Assembly (NCBI GenBank): GCA_015146655.1
Contig: VKHL01000207.1
Location: 1-41,832, forward strand
Direction: 5' to 3'
DNA length: 41,832 nucleotides
From: Ochromonas danica
Lineage: Eukaryota > Sar > Chrysophyceae > Chromulinales > Chromulinaceae
In this document: piece by piece, positions 1-12,259 of the stretch
Layout of the letters: every line of letters starts with the position of its first letter
Numbering within the stretch: the first letter of the stretch is position 1
Notes under the pieces: model-generated
The model's database searches: none
Seen by the model: the letters and a program-made list of their open reading frames with translations, nothing else
What the model was told of the DNA's origin: nothing
Made by a program: the position numbers and the translations under genes

Positions 1-525
1 AGACAAAGAGAGAAGAAACAACTCAGCCCTCTCCGAAGAAGAAGATGGACGAATTGGAACAAGTAAAGAGGGACATCGCCCAGGCCAAAGAGGACTTAGA
101 GCGCGCGAAAGCTTTAGGAGATAGAGAGTTAGAATTAATAATCAGAGAAAGTATCAACTTACTCATGAGGAAGGAGGAGCGTTTAACTTCATCATCAGGT
201 AATTAATCATTTACATTTTGTATTTGTTTGCTAAGGATTTGTTTGATAGTCCAGTCTGTATAATAATCAATATTCTATTCACGTGTATCTCCTCATTCTC
301 TCTCTCTCATACACTCACTCTCGGTCTCTCTCTGTCTCTCTCTGTCCCTTTTGTTTCATCTGTTTTTTTACAGTTACTGGTGGTGTACAAGTTATTACTT
401 TGTCAGAGGAATCTGTGGAAGCACTGGCAAGTGCCGTTGATAGAAACAGAAGAGGTATTGTGATTGTTGTTTGCTTCAACATGTTTCTTGAATAGTTTTG
501 TGTAGCGCTTTGTATCTTCTTCTTT

Positions 526-777
526 AGCTTGTTTGTATAGCACCATCGCGTGTCCCTCAGCCTCCATGTTCTCTTGATGTAAGTGAGCAAGCGGATCGAC
601 AGGAGTTGGCATAAAGATGAGCGTGCTGTGAACATTATTTCATCAGAATTAAGTTATGATGAAATAATGTTCACAGCACGCTCATCCTTTATGCCAACTC
701 CTGTCGATCCGCTTGCTCACTTACATCAAGAGAACATGGAGGCTGAGGGACACGCGATGGTGCTATACAAACAAGCT
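526..777. repeat. Long inverted repeat A (about 120-bp arms, 11-nt loop)
   Basis: The left arm at 526-645 is the near-perfect reverse complement of the right arm at about 657-777, separated by an 11-base spacer at 646-656. The right arm reads as protein on the + strand (MFTARSSFMPTPVDPLAHL and onward), so the left arm looks like the reversed copy. A transcript through it would fold into a hairpin of about 120 bp. Its right end overlaps the start of the next inverted repeat at an AAGCTT palindrome. Confidence 0.92.
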
Positions 778-1128
778 TGTGACTGAAGGAGGTCCGAGTT
801 GAAGAGATGTGGATGGCAAGCGGGTGATTCTCATCTTCTAACAGCTCCAATAGATCTTTGTTCCTGCAGTGCTTCTTGTGCAGAGAGACCACGACTGAGC
901 AGAGCACTCTGCCACAGCCAACACCATGGACACACACAGGTTGTCTTAAGTTCTCCTTCACTTGAGTGAGTCCATGGTGTTGGCTGTGGCAAGAGTGCTC
1001 TGCTCAGTCGTGGTCTCTCTGCACAAGAAGCACTGCAGGACAAAGATCTATTGGAGCTGTTAGAAGATGAGAATCACCCGCTTGCCATCCACATCTCCTT
1101 CAACTCGGAGACCTCCTTCAGTCACAAG
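776..1128. repeat. Long inverted repeat B (about 155-bp arms, 40-nt loop)
   Basis: The arm at 776-930 is the near-perfect reverse complement of the arm at 971-1128, with a spacer at 931-970. The right arm carries the Walker A coding segment of the flanking gene and runs on into its unique 3' coding part, so it is the likely original. The left arm is the reversed copy and is slightly more diverged as coding sequence. The repeat begins within two bases of where repeat A ends, giving two head-to-tail hairpins in about 600 bp. Confidence 0.92.
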
Positions 1129-1407
1129 TATGAAACCAGGATCAATTTGGCTCTTATTCGTCGAATCCTGGCTAGCTGTCTAGGCTTCTTGGATTGGGGA
1201 GATGCTCTTAATCTCCCTCTCAGCGAGTCACTTAAAGTTTTGGACAGCTTGCGTGCACTCATGGCCTACCACAGGAGTGTCAATGGAATGAAAGCAGATC
1301 AAAAGCTGTTCGTGTATTTGGGCATCGATGAGATCAACCAAGTTGTCCGTTATGCGTTCAGTGGAGCGAAACCTGACATAACCACTCTGAAGGACGTTGT
1401 AGCTTGA

Positions 1408-2109
1408 GGCGCGTTATCGGAAAATAATCATTGGGCCAGCTGTGACTTAATAAATGTCTGAGAAACCTTGTCCTTGACTGAATTTAGCTCCTTTCCACTC
1501 CTCCCCTCTACTACTGTACCCTATTTCTGATACGCAACAGCCAAAAGGAGCCCATCTTCTCCATCCAGAACCTACAGTACTACTTCAAAGCTTCGACCAG
1601 ATCCAGCAAAGCTTACAGTCCTGGGCATTAGACTACTTCCCTCACATGCAGCGGCTTATGCGAAGAACGTGTCAAACAAATACCTAACACAACTGATGTG
1701 ATTAGCAGCTGCAGTGTTGTCGTAGTATCTTGGGTGATTAGCAACTAGTGGGAACTACTTGCAGAGAGCGAGCCTGTTCTTAACGGGGTCGATCTTCTCT
1801 CCTGTTCTCGACTTCTTCTCCTTGTCCTTTTTCTTCTTCTTGGTTGCTGCCTTGGTAGTTGAGGGGAGGAGTGGAAAGGAGCTAAATTCAGTCAAGGGAA
1901 AGGTAGTCAGAGAAACAGAACCAATTGATGATGTAGAAATGGATGAATCGACGAGCAACTACACTTTAGATTATGAACCAAAATAATCTAAAACCCACTA
2001 CTAGTACAAGACACTAACAGTACCAACGAATCTAGAACTTTCTACAAAAACTGTTACCCTAGTTCTTTATCGTGACAGGACAAGTACAATCACCACGACA
2101 AAAAATCAA
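1408..2109. other. Intergenic stretch with a 37-bp perfect inverted repeat
   Basis: No gene could be assigned. Bases 1472-1508 are the exact reverse complement of 1861-1897 (37 bp), with 352 bp between. Overlapping short open frames on both strands near 1755-1986 cover a Lys-rich or Phe-rich low-complexity stretch (reading direction undecided) and match no family I recognise. The reverse-strand frame ending at 1755 (KKKKKDKEKKSRTGEK) could be the 3' exon of a small basic protein, but no upstream exon is convincing. Confidence 0.6.
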
Positions 2110-4428
2110 TCAAGAGAGGCTGTCCAACACGGCCAGTTGAAGCTTCATCCTTTCTACTGATTTCTCATATAGTATCATATCGCACGGATTCAACCGAATT
2201 ATCAAATCACGTAAATCCGAGCGAAGCGTGTGGATAGTCTCTCTGTTCTTCGGCAGCTTGAGATTCTTAGTGGGAAGCTTTACACGGTTGAAATCTCCAG
2301 CAAAATTAATCCATGGAAAGAAATGATTGATAACACGCACGCTCTCTTCCCACTGTTCTTGAATTCCTACAACAACATGATCCAATCGATTCAAAGCTAA
2401 TGGGTAGTCGCTCTCGTTGATCGGTTGAACTTTCCACGCCAACGTGACATTGAGAATGCGCTCGCCAGTATCATAGACAGTCTGTCCCATGGGCAGACGA
2501 ACACCACTGGTTTTCTTTTGATTAAGCAACATTCGACAACCTGCATCAGAGAGACTCTCATCGACAATGACCATTTCGAAGTAGTCATTAGGAATGACTG
2601 ACAAGAGCTTTAACTCTTTCTCTTCGTAGATTGATTGAGGCGGATGTGTTGCATATTTCTCACGAAGAAAGCTGCTGTGGTCAGAGAGCATGTCGTCTTT
2701 GTGGGAAAAGCGACTTCGAATCATCCATCTCGTGAGCTCTTCGGAGGAAAGCTGATTGAAAGTTTTCCCCAACGGATTGCACTGGTGGAAGCTGAAGCAT
2801 CTGTCGTAATATTGTGAGATCACTCGAGACACAGGATGGCGGTTGACAAACAACAATGCTGGCAAGTGCCGTGGACAAGCAGCATTTCCATCGTGTTGGT
2901 GTTGTGCACAAAGCCCCCGAGTGGAAGGGAGTTGCTGCCAGACTCCCCAAGAGAAATGTCCTGCCATCACTGCAGGCTCACCATACTTGGCATAGTAATG
3001 CTGCAGAAGCGCTCTGCCAGGAGTATAATCACAAGTATAAAGTGCTTCATCCATTCCACAGGTTGGTAAAGAAAATACGAGACAAGAAGTCGGTGCATGG
3101 CATCCTACAAAACTCTCCACGCCCAGCGTTTCAGCAGACGTGGAAATATAACTGAAAAGAGAACACATGAATTACATGAACATTGAATATAAAGTGAGTT
3201 AATGAAGTATGTTAATAAACACTTACTCTCTCAAAGTAGTGCCGGCAGTCTTCTCCAGGTGCAAGAAGATGAAAGGTTGTCCCTTGTTGAAGACTTGGGG
3301 GCGCCATTGTATCTTTGGAAGGCCCATGGCGACTTGTAACAACTGAAGGAAGAATGTGCGATGCATCTCCTTGAGAATACCACCACACAGGGATCGTACA
3401 CCTCCCGCTTCATGCCATTGCTGTTGGATGGGTTGCAAATGCTTGTTACACAGCTCCATCCCACCCTTCAACAACAACATCCACAGTTCATGATTTAACA
3501 CCTCTTCTTCTTGATGCTGTTGCTGGGAATCACCAACTGATGATATTGTAAGTAACAGTTGTTCTAGTTCAGTCATATTACGGATAGTTCTGGATGTGCG
3601 ATTCTTAATGGGATTTTCAAGTGAAACCTGAAAACGCTCCACTGTCGATCCATTTAAAGGGAAAATAGAAGCTTGGTCTTTTTGTATTCTTGGATACTGG
3701 AAATAGAAAATTCTGGATTGATCGCGTTGTCCCAGTAATGCCATTTGTTCTTCGTCTAGCTCAGCAGTCAAGAGATTGGCCATGAAGAAGAACTCTTCGG
3801 GGTTTGTTTCCGCCTGTAAGTCTACGGTGTGACGATAGTCCTCTCCAAGAGGCAGCAGGTCATTGGTGATATCAGCAGATAGTAAATGGTGAGCAAGAGC
3901 TCGCAGACAGCTTCCATAGCGACAGTGTGGGTCCACAACATGTGCCCACACCACCCACTGCCCAGAGAGGGACGCTTCTAAGACAAAGCTGTGCTGGGCA
4001 TGCAAATGAGATAATGAAATAGTGAAAAGAAGCTGGGAAATGGAAGGAAAAAGAGCAATACAAGTGGAATCCTTGGTAATCTCTTTCATATCAAAACAAA
4101 ACACTTCCTGTTCGCTAGTATTGTCATTGACATCTGATACAGCCGGCCAGGAGACACTGACAGCGATTGTAATAGATCTTGTGTTATCATCGTTTAAGGA
4201 GAGAGTCTGATGAAGGAAAGAGAGGTCTGGTATGACAGTGTCATTGTGAACGGTCAGCGGTGGGTAGGATGGACGAGGAAGCAGAAGACATGGATTTCTT
4301 TCATTCTCTACTAAACAATCTATTGAAAGACTTGCTGAGGAATGGAGACTTCTCGTAAATAAAAGGCTGTAACTTGTAAAAAGAAACCCCCAAATAATCT
4401 TGCTCCAGAACCATCTAACAGCAGTCAT
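2110..4428 (-). CDS. Golgi-type II sulfotransferase (heparan-sulfate O-sulfotransferase-like)
   Basis: Two exons, 4428-3227 and 3151-2110, joined across a 75-nt intron (GTAAGT donor, TTTTCAG acceptor), give 747 aa with frame preserved. The N-terminus has a short basic head and one hydrophobic segment (about residues 6-24), fitting a type II signal anchor in the Golgi. FIFLHLEKTAGTTLRD (about 386-401) matches the PAPS 5'-phosphosulfate-binding loop of the HS2ST/HS6ST-like clan. LLFVNRHPVSRVISQYYDR (about 501-519) matches the 3'-phosphate-binding motif, with Arg and Ser in place. The expected reaction is sulfate transfer from PAPS to a glycan. The roughly 380 residues before the PAPS loop are long for the family and may be a stem or an extra domain. 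The exact acceptor sugar cannot be told. It shares a 209-bp divergent promoter with the LRRC49-like gene. Confidence 0.8.
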
Positions 4429-4637
4429 CGCAAATAATACAACAGCATGAACTCGAACGGTTTACTCCTTAAGTTAACGATCCTTCGGTATTGTTGCCAT
4501 GCGTGGGGTGTGCAAGGCGTTTGAAAATGCTTTCTCTGCTCTCTCTGTCTGTGTATGACATGAATTAGTCAAGGAAAGACATAGCCACTGTAGTATTGAT
4601 AGAAAATATTGAAGATATAGTTAATAACTATTGTATC
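4429..4637. promoter_or_regulatory. Divergent promoter with TTAAGTTAAC element
   Basis: This is the 209-bp gap between the ATGs of two divergent genes. TTAAGTTAAC lies at 4469-4478, about 41 bp from the sulfotransferase ATG and 160 bp from the LRRC49-like ATG. The same 10-mer recurs upstream of other genes in this window. Confidence 0.5.
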
Positions 4638-7338
4638 ATGTATCGAACAACGCTAGATTCTGGAAAAGTCTCTCAATATCAACGTGCGGTAACACCCACT
4701 ATTGATCCCCCGCCTTCTTCCCTCAACACGGGGGGCATGCCTGGTGGGATGGGAGGGGGTGGGATAGGAGCAGCTGTTGGAGGAGGAAGCTATAGCAATG
4801 GCTTGAATAACCTCACTTCCCCTTCATCCAACAACAGCATTCGAGGCAAGATCTTATCTTACAACCCCCCACCTACCAACAACTCCAGCAGTAGTAGTGC
4901 CGCCACCGCTAACAACAACACAAGAAGTACATTTCTCCGCAATAACCTCCCTCCCTCATCTAACAGTAGCTTAGGAGGAGGAAGCAATAGCTCTCCCTTG
5001 TACACTCACAATTCTCAATACCGTCTAACCAATATCACACCCTCTGATATTAACGTGCAGGGCATGAAGTCTTCCCATCCCTACCCACCCCTCAGAAATA
5101 CAACCACCAAGACAAGTGATATTCAACAACCACAAGATGCGTCATCGGTCTCCGCACTATTGCCCAGATATGACCTCATTCCTGTCTCTGACGAAATCCC
5201 TCCCGATGGAATCATCTTCGCCAAGATTAGAAATCCAAGCAGTAGTATAAGTGGGGATACTTTTGTAGTCTTTCGAACTGCTGAGGAAAGACTTCGTAAT
5301 CCTGAGCGGTTAAATCTTGATCGAAGACAACTTGACCATTGTCCTGTGCTGGAACAAGAGCAGCGCCTGAGACTGCTCAACTATCAAAACAACAATATCA
5401 AGCTCATCGCCAATCTTGAGAACCTTCCTAATCTGATCTTTCTTGATCTGTACAATAACAAGATTGTCACATTAGATGGTCCTCTCTCTCATGTCAAAGG
5501 GCTGAGAGTTCTTATGGCAGGCAAGAATCGCATCAACAAAATCTCAAATCTTCTGTCTTTGAAGAAGTTAGATGTGTTGGATCTACACAGTAATGAGATA
5601 AAGGTAGTGGAAGGTTTAGAAGGTCTCACGGATCTTCGAGTTCTCAACCTAGCAGGTAAAGGACAAGATAGCATTCTGTTGTGTGAGTGTTTGGTTGTGA
5701 TCTGTTGTCTCTGTTGATGCATTGATCCTAGGCAATCGTATTAGTGAAGTGAACAACTTGGACACACTAGTTTCTCTCACAGAACTTAATCTTCGCCGCA
5801 ATCAGATTACGCAAATCACAAGTCTCAATCATCTGCCTGCCCTACAACGAATATTCTTGTCTCATAACCAGATCGCTCAATACCAAGATATCGACTGCGT
5901 CTTTTCCTTATCATCTTTGATCGAGTTGTCGTTGGATAATAATCCATTGGCCGAGAAGGATGCTGTTCTTTATCGTCTTACAGTACTGTCCAAGCTCTCT
6001 GCTCTAAAGCATCTAGATCTGAAGCGAGTGACAGATGAAGAGAGGGCCCAAGTTCAACAGAGTTTGTTATTGCGGAGCAATTCAGATGGTGAGAGTGTCG
6101 ATCCGGCATTGAAGACCTCTAATGAGAAGAATGGCAAAGAAGAGCCAGTGGCTGTTGCTGATGTGAAACCTGTCGCCTCCGCCGCAGGTATTCTTTTGCT
6201 TTGCTTTGCTTCCACGCTGTGCTTGACTAGTGTAAGGCATGGGTTTCAATTTGATGTTAGTGACTGCAACCAATGCTTCAGAACTCTGCGAGCACGACAC
6301 AAGCAAGGCTTCCTCGTTAACGCTTGCTAGCTCGAAGCCAAATGCTCTCGAGGATGGTGGAGACTCCGTTGTTTCCACTCCCGTGGATAGTGGCTTTGAA
6401 GCAAAAACTGGTGCCGGACTGTCTGCAGCAGCCAGAGCTGGTCGCATCGCCAAAAACCAGAACATCTTTGACGTGGAGGTAAGGTACTTACTCTTTTGTA
6501 CTTATTAGAAAAGAATATAAACAGTTTGCAAATATCTTGGAAGATTCTGGGAGCTGATGAGAAGGTTCTCATCGCCAGTGGAGAGAAGTGGGACTTGACT
6601 CTTCCCAGAAGAATTCTTGCCGGAGTTACAGAGATTTGCCTGCTCCATATCCGCAAAGACCTCATTATTCAGAAGCTAAATGCTTCTTCGTTGCAAAGTT
6701 TCCCTGCGTTACGTGTGTTACGCCTATGGGACAACGATCTGCAGAGTTTGAAACACTTGGAGTTTCTTCCCACATTGTTTGGTCAGACCATCGAGCATCT
6801 GTCTATACGAGAGAATCCAATCAACAACTTCTCCGAAGATTTGTTGCGTTATTATCTAGTGGCTTATATGCCTCGTTTATTGACATTCAATGATGCTTCT
6901 ATCACAAGTGAGGATCGCATTCGAGCTCAACGGCAATGGAAATGCGTGGATGAAGTGCGAAATAAAGCTGCGAAGCTCTTTACAAATCGTAACCCTACAA
7001 TGGGAGCTTGGGGTGCATCAACAGATTTGAATGGTCGCAATGATGACAGTTCTGACCAGGCTGGTTCAGGAAGGCAAGGTGAAAGCAATGAAACAGGCAA
7101 CGGTACTCGGAACAAGACGTCCTCGCTTGCTTCATTGCTTCGAAGTACTTATGCGTCGAAAGAATTCGGTAGTCTTGGTAATTCATTGAGTGGCTTTTCA
7201 TCGGCTGCCGCTGCAATTCCTACACCAGGACCTTGGCATGTCAAACGACAGAACAAGATGTCGTACTCCGAGTTTAGCACGGAATTCGATCGAATTGTGT
7301 TAGATACCATAAAGCAAACATTACAAGAAATGAAATAA
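4638..7338 (+). CDS. LRRC49: LRRC49-like leucine-rich repeat protein (tubulin polyglutamylase complex family)
   Basis: Four exons (4638-5655, 5732-6187, 6282-6483, 6525-7338) give 829 aa in frame. Residues 1-170 are low-complexity Ser/Asn/Gly/Pro. From about residue 220, RLNLDRRQLDHCPVLEQEQR opens a run of SDS22-type LRRs (LRLLNYQNN, LIFLDLYNNKI, LDVLDLHSNEI, LTELNLRRNQIT), ended by LKHLDLKRVTDEERAQ. This order and the LRR cap closely match animal LRRC49, a subunit of the TTLL1 tubulin polyglutamylase complex that acts at cilia and centrosomes. The 3' exon carries another LRR pair and a cap (FNDASITSEDRIRAQRQW). The third intron is the least certain: a GTAAGG donor at 6479 breaks the frame, while a GTACTT donor at 6484 with AG at 6524 (41 nt) keeps it. 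Human LRRC49 is shorter (about 686 aa), mainly because it lacks this N-terminal extension. Confidence 0.82.
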
Positions 7339-7527
7339 CAGTAATGATATCCTGGATATGTAGAGTGAATTCGTTGATCATTTGTTACATGTACATGTTA
7401 CAGAGCTATAATAGTCAATGTAGAACCAGACTGCGAAGCAATTTAACCTGATTTCATCGAAATGTGGGTTATAAGTATCAAATTACGACTTCTGCCGTTG
7501 CCTGCTGGGCGGATCTGATCAGGTAGA

Positions 7528-9552
<2,025 letters not shown>

Positions 9553-9742
9553 AACAGTCGCCATCAACCACCAACCACCTAGCTATGAGGAAAGGTCCAG
9601 CTGTTAAGCTCTGTTTTGCTCGCACATACATTGATGCGAAGAGGATGGTTAGAAGTGATAATGCTGATGGATGATGGTGATGGTTGAAGTTTTGCAATTT
9701 CTTCTATACAGTATACACAGACCACACCCCCATTAGTAGTGG

Positions 9743-10696
9743 CTAACATATAATACATTTGTTGGCATGTCGCTCCTCTTTCTGAGTCTCTGCAAGAAGT
9801 TCTTGTTCTGCAGCTCGTTTTGCAGCTGCTTCCATCTTCTTGACAATCTTCTTCGGCATGTTTCGATTAAGTTCATCGATTCGTGACTGCATGTCAAGGA
9901 TTTTCTCCTGGTACCATCAATCAACATCAACATGCATCACGATTAGTCCATCTGTCAGAGAAATGAGAGCACAGAGAACCACCACCTTAAGAATGATATT
10001 ATCTTCTTCCACCATTTGAGCATGCTTGGAAAGGTCGCCATTGGCGATATTCAACTCTGCCATCTGAATGTTGTAATCTATTGTGACCAGACGGTCTTGT
10101 AAGAGATTGCAATCGAAGAGGATGTACAGACAGGTACCTCTATGCAAACGACAAGTAAAGAGCAAGCTTTCCGTATCACCTCTCCACTTAGCAGGCACAG
10201 TGGTGAGGTGTGGATTGTTGCCACAGTCCAACTCCTCCAGAGAGAGAATGTTCGCGATCTCGAAGGGGAGCGATCGCAGACGATTGCTTGTCAACTTAAG
10301 CACTCGCAAGTTCGTCATTTTCGCTATGGTGGTAGGAAGATCTTCAATGAGATTTTCATTGAGTAGAAGGTCTTCTAACATTTCCATGTTGCCCACCTCG
10401 GCAGGCAAGATTTTGATGCGATTGTTGTTCAGCACCAAGCGCTTCAATCTTCTTAGCTTGCCAATCTCGGAAGGAAGAAGTGTGATTTTGTTGAATGAGG
10501 CGATGAGCTCTCTCAACATGACCATCTCGCCAATCTGCACGGGCAGTTCTGTGAGGTGATTGTAGGAGACGTCCAGTCGAACTAGTTTCATGTTATAGCT
10601 CCAGATAATAGGGTCTAGATGAACCCATGCACGGTTAGATAAGACTAGGATACCATTCTCATCTGGTTCAGGTGTCAGTTCTTCATCATCTTCCAT
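9743..10696 (-). CDS. Small leucine-rich repeat protein with C-terminal CaaX-like box (CIIC)
   Basis: Three exons (10696-10138, 10095-9986, 9907-9743), with introns of 42 and 78 nt, give 277 aa in frame. After a short acidic head, about six typical LRRs of about 23 residues follow (LVRLDVSYNHLTELPVQIGE, LKRLVLNNNRIKILPAEVG, LRVLKLTSNRLRSLPFEIA), of the plant/Ras-suppressor type. Then comes LEELDCGNNPHLTTVPAKW, a link, and a basic Glu/Lys/Ala-rich coiled-coil tail. The protein ends KCIIC-stop, which fits a CaaX box (Cys, two aliphatics, Cys) and suggests prenylation and membrane attachment. The role is unknown; such LRRs are protein-interaction scaffolds. Its 3' end converges on the GDH-like gene with 190 bp between stops, and TTAAGTTAAC lies about 60 bp upstream of its ATG. 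Confidence 0.78.
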
Positions 10697-10755
10697 GTTT
10701 GGTGTTTGAGATGTCCTGGATGTCTGTATTGAGGGATGAAACTGTGGATTCCTTA

Positions 10756-10765
10756 TTAAGTTAAC
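10756..10765. promoter_or_regulatory. TTAAGTTAAC promoter element
   Basis: An exact TTAAGTTAAC lies 60 bp upstream of the ATG of the small LRR gene (read on the reverse strand as GTTAACTTAA). It is the same 10-mer as at 4469-4478. Its function is inferred from position and recurrence only. Confidence 0.45.
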
Positions 10766-12259
10766 TGGAATCTGGAGATCTAGAGATCTGGCGTCGTCTT
10801 GTCTGGAACTGCCACCAACTAAGAGATCTTTTGAGAAATCTTGGCAATTGGTTAGGGAGGGGAGGAATGTAATTAGAAAGACGCTCTTGTCTTATTTCCT
10901 TTTTGTCTTTTCTGGGCAGTTGTAGGTTATCAGCCTTTTCTTTGACAACTGACCACCTGATGGGGAGGACATTGGAAAGATGTTTGGCCAGCAGAAAAAT
11001 ATGGTGGAGAAGTAAATCTCAGAAAAGTGTTAGGGCAGTATAGAGCTCTCCTAGTAGGCATGGCCAATCCGTAGTCATCCAGACAGAACTGCATAAGACC
11101 CAATAACAATGAAGTCAGCAGAGGATATTGATGCAGACTGATAGAGAAGATGGTGAGATGAAGAAGGCTAGCAGCATGACGTATGGATTTCATTCTGTGA
11201 TATCTGATTAGTACGTTAGAGTTGTGTTACAACAAGTATGCCTCTGACATATAACGTGCTTCTTCTGCTGAGGTGCTACTATCCAGTTTCTGTTTGATTC
11301 TTGCTTCTCTTTCTCATTTAGTATCCAGTTGGGTGGTCCTTGTCTACTCATAACGTTGACTATGCCTCCTCTGCGGATATTGATGCAATTTGCCAGTGTC
11401 ACGAAAAACTGCTTTTCACAAATTCAATGCAAGTGATATCTCTATGCGGTTTATGCACATTATTCATCTTCATGAGTTCTGAGGTGATGAATTTGTTCAT
11501 CATTTCTTTTAATTGATTGTTCTTGCGTCATTGAACATGTGTGCTCACTTTCCTATGCACAAGTGGTCAGCACGTAGGTTTAACAACAGTGAGATGTGGT
11601 GGCTCTTCTAGAAGCACGATTACTCTTTCCTTTAGTATGCTCTTTTGTTATTGTCGTCAGATGCAAATGCCATTCAGATTTATGGGAATCATTCAATAAC
11701 CATTTCACTATGTTATTGTGTGGAAGATCATGTAATACTGCATATATAAAACTATAGTCTACAAGTTCTCAATTACATACATATTATTGAAGCACAATGA
11801 TGTCCACAATTTATTCTGCCGTTCCTCAATATAGACGGCTAATAATGAGTGAGGTGGTTAACACGTGGTTGGGTGGTTCAGAGGGTTAATGTGGAATTTC
11901 TTGAATCCCATGCTTTTCCCTTTTTCTTCGTGAAACACCCCCACCACCACCTCACCGCGCACACACTGTGCTGTACAGTACCACCGCAGAGCACAGCCAG
12001 GAACAGCTTCACTTCAAACTCCTCAGGCGGAGGAGGCTTTTCCTCAACTTGAAAAGTCGTGTTTTCGGAGATTCGCTAGTTCAAGTCGCACATCTTCAGG
12101 AGGCAAGAAGCCCTCTTCCGGGACGGCAAGGGAGTGTGGTCATCGAGAACACAGCAGCGGTCGTTGGCGATCTTCATCGTTGAAGGGTTGTTGGCCACAA
12201 TCTTGCTTGTGAAGACAGCACCGTTTCAATTGATAAAGGACTGTTTTCCATCAGTGAAA
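10766..12259. other. Intergenic region of about 1.5 kb before the fusion gene
   Basis: I see no convincing gene. Reverse-strand open frames at 10930-11193 and 11208-11402 have no recognisable motifs and poor codon flow. A TATA-like run (CATATATAAAAC) lies near 11741-11752. A 30-codon frame at 11797-11889 (MMSTIYSAVPQYRRL and so on) is followed by a leader rich in CCACC and GGAGG. The last few hundred bases are probably the 5' UTR of the glutaredoxin fusion gene. Confidence 0.5.

Larger units (their letters stand above)
45..1407 (+). pseudogene. P-loop NTPase-like gene (possibly Crinkler/RHS type), disrupted by inverted duplications
   Basis: An ATG at 45 opens a charged helical stretch (starting MDELEQVKRDIAQAKEDLER) that splices at 198/374 (GT at 199, AG at 373) into an exon ending near 454. 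The 3' part is open from about 970 to the stop at 1405-1407. It contains HGVGCGKSALL, a Walker A (GxxxxGKS) motif, followed by an IHISFNSE strand typical of STAND-like NTPases. That layout recalls the NTPase of Crinkler/RHS-type proteins, but this is resemblance by eye only. Between the two parts lie two consecutive inverted duplications (526-777 and 776-1128), in which a reversed copy precedes the forward coding copy. The locus therefore looks broken as a gene, unless splicing skips the reversed arms. An AATAAA lies at 1449. The family call is weak; the P-loop and the inverted structure are clear. Confidence 0.4.

Noticed and set aside
1755-1986. Overlapping open frames on both strands near 1.8 kb
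   Set aside because: Low-complexity Lys-rich or Phe-rich readings, with part of the region being one arm of an inverted repeat; no family match and no convincing extra exon.
10930-11402. Two reverse-strand open frames in the gap before the fusion gene
   Set aside because: No domain, poor start context, no splice link to each other; probably chance.
11797-11889. A 30-codon frame upstream of the fusion gene as a small protein or uORF
   Set aside because: No conservation evidence and no known motif; the transcription start is unknown, so it is mentioned only within the intergenic entry.
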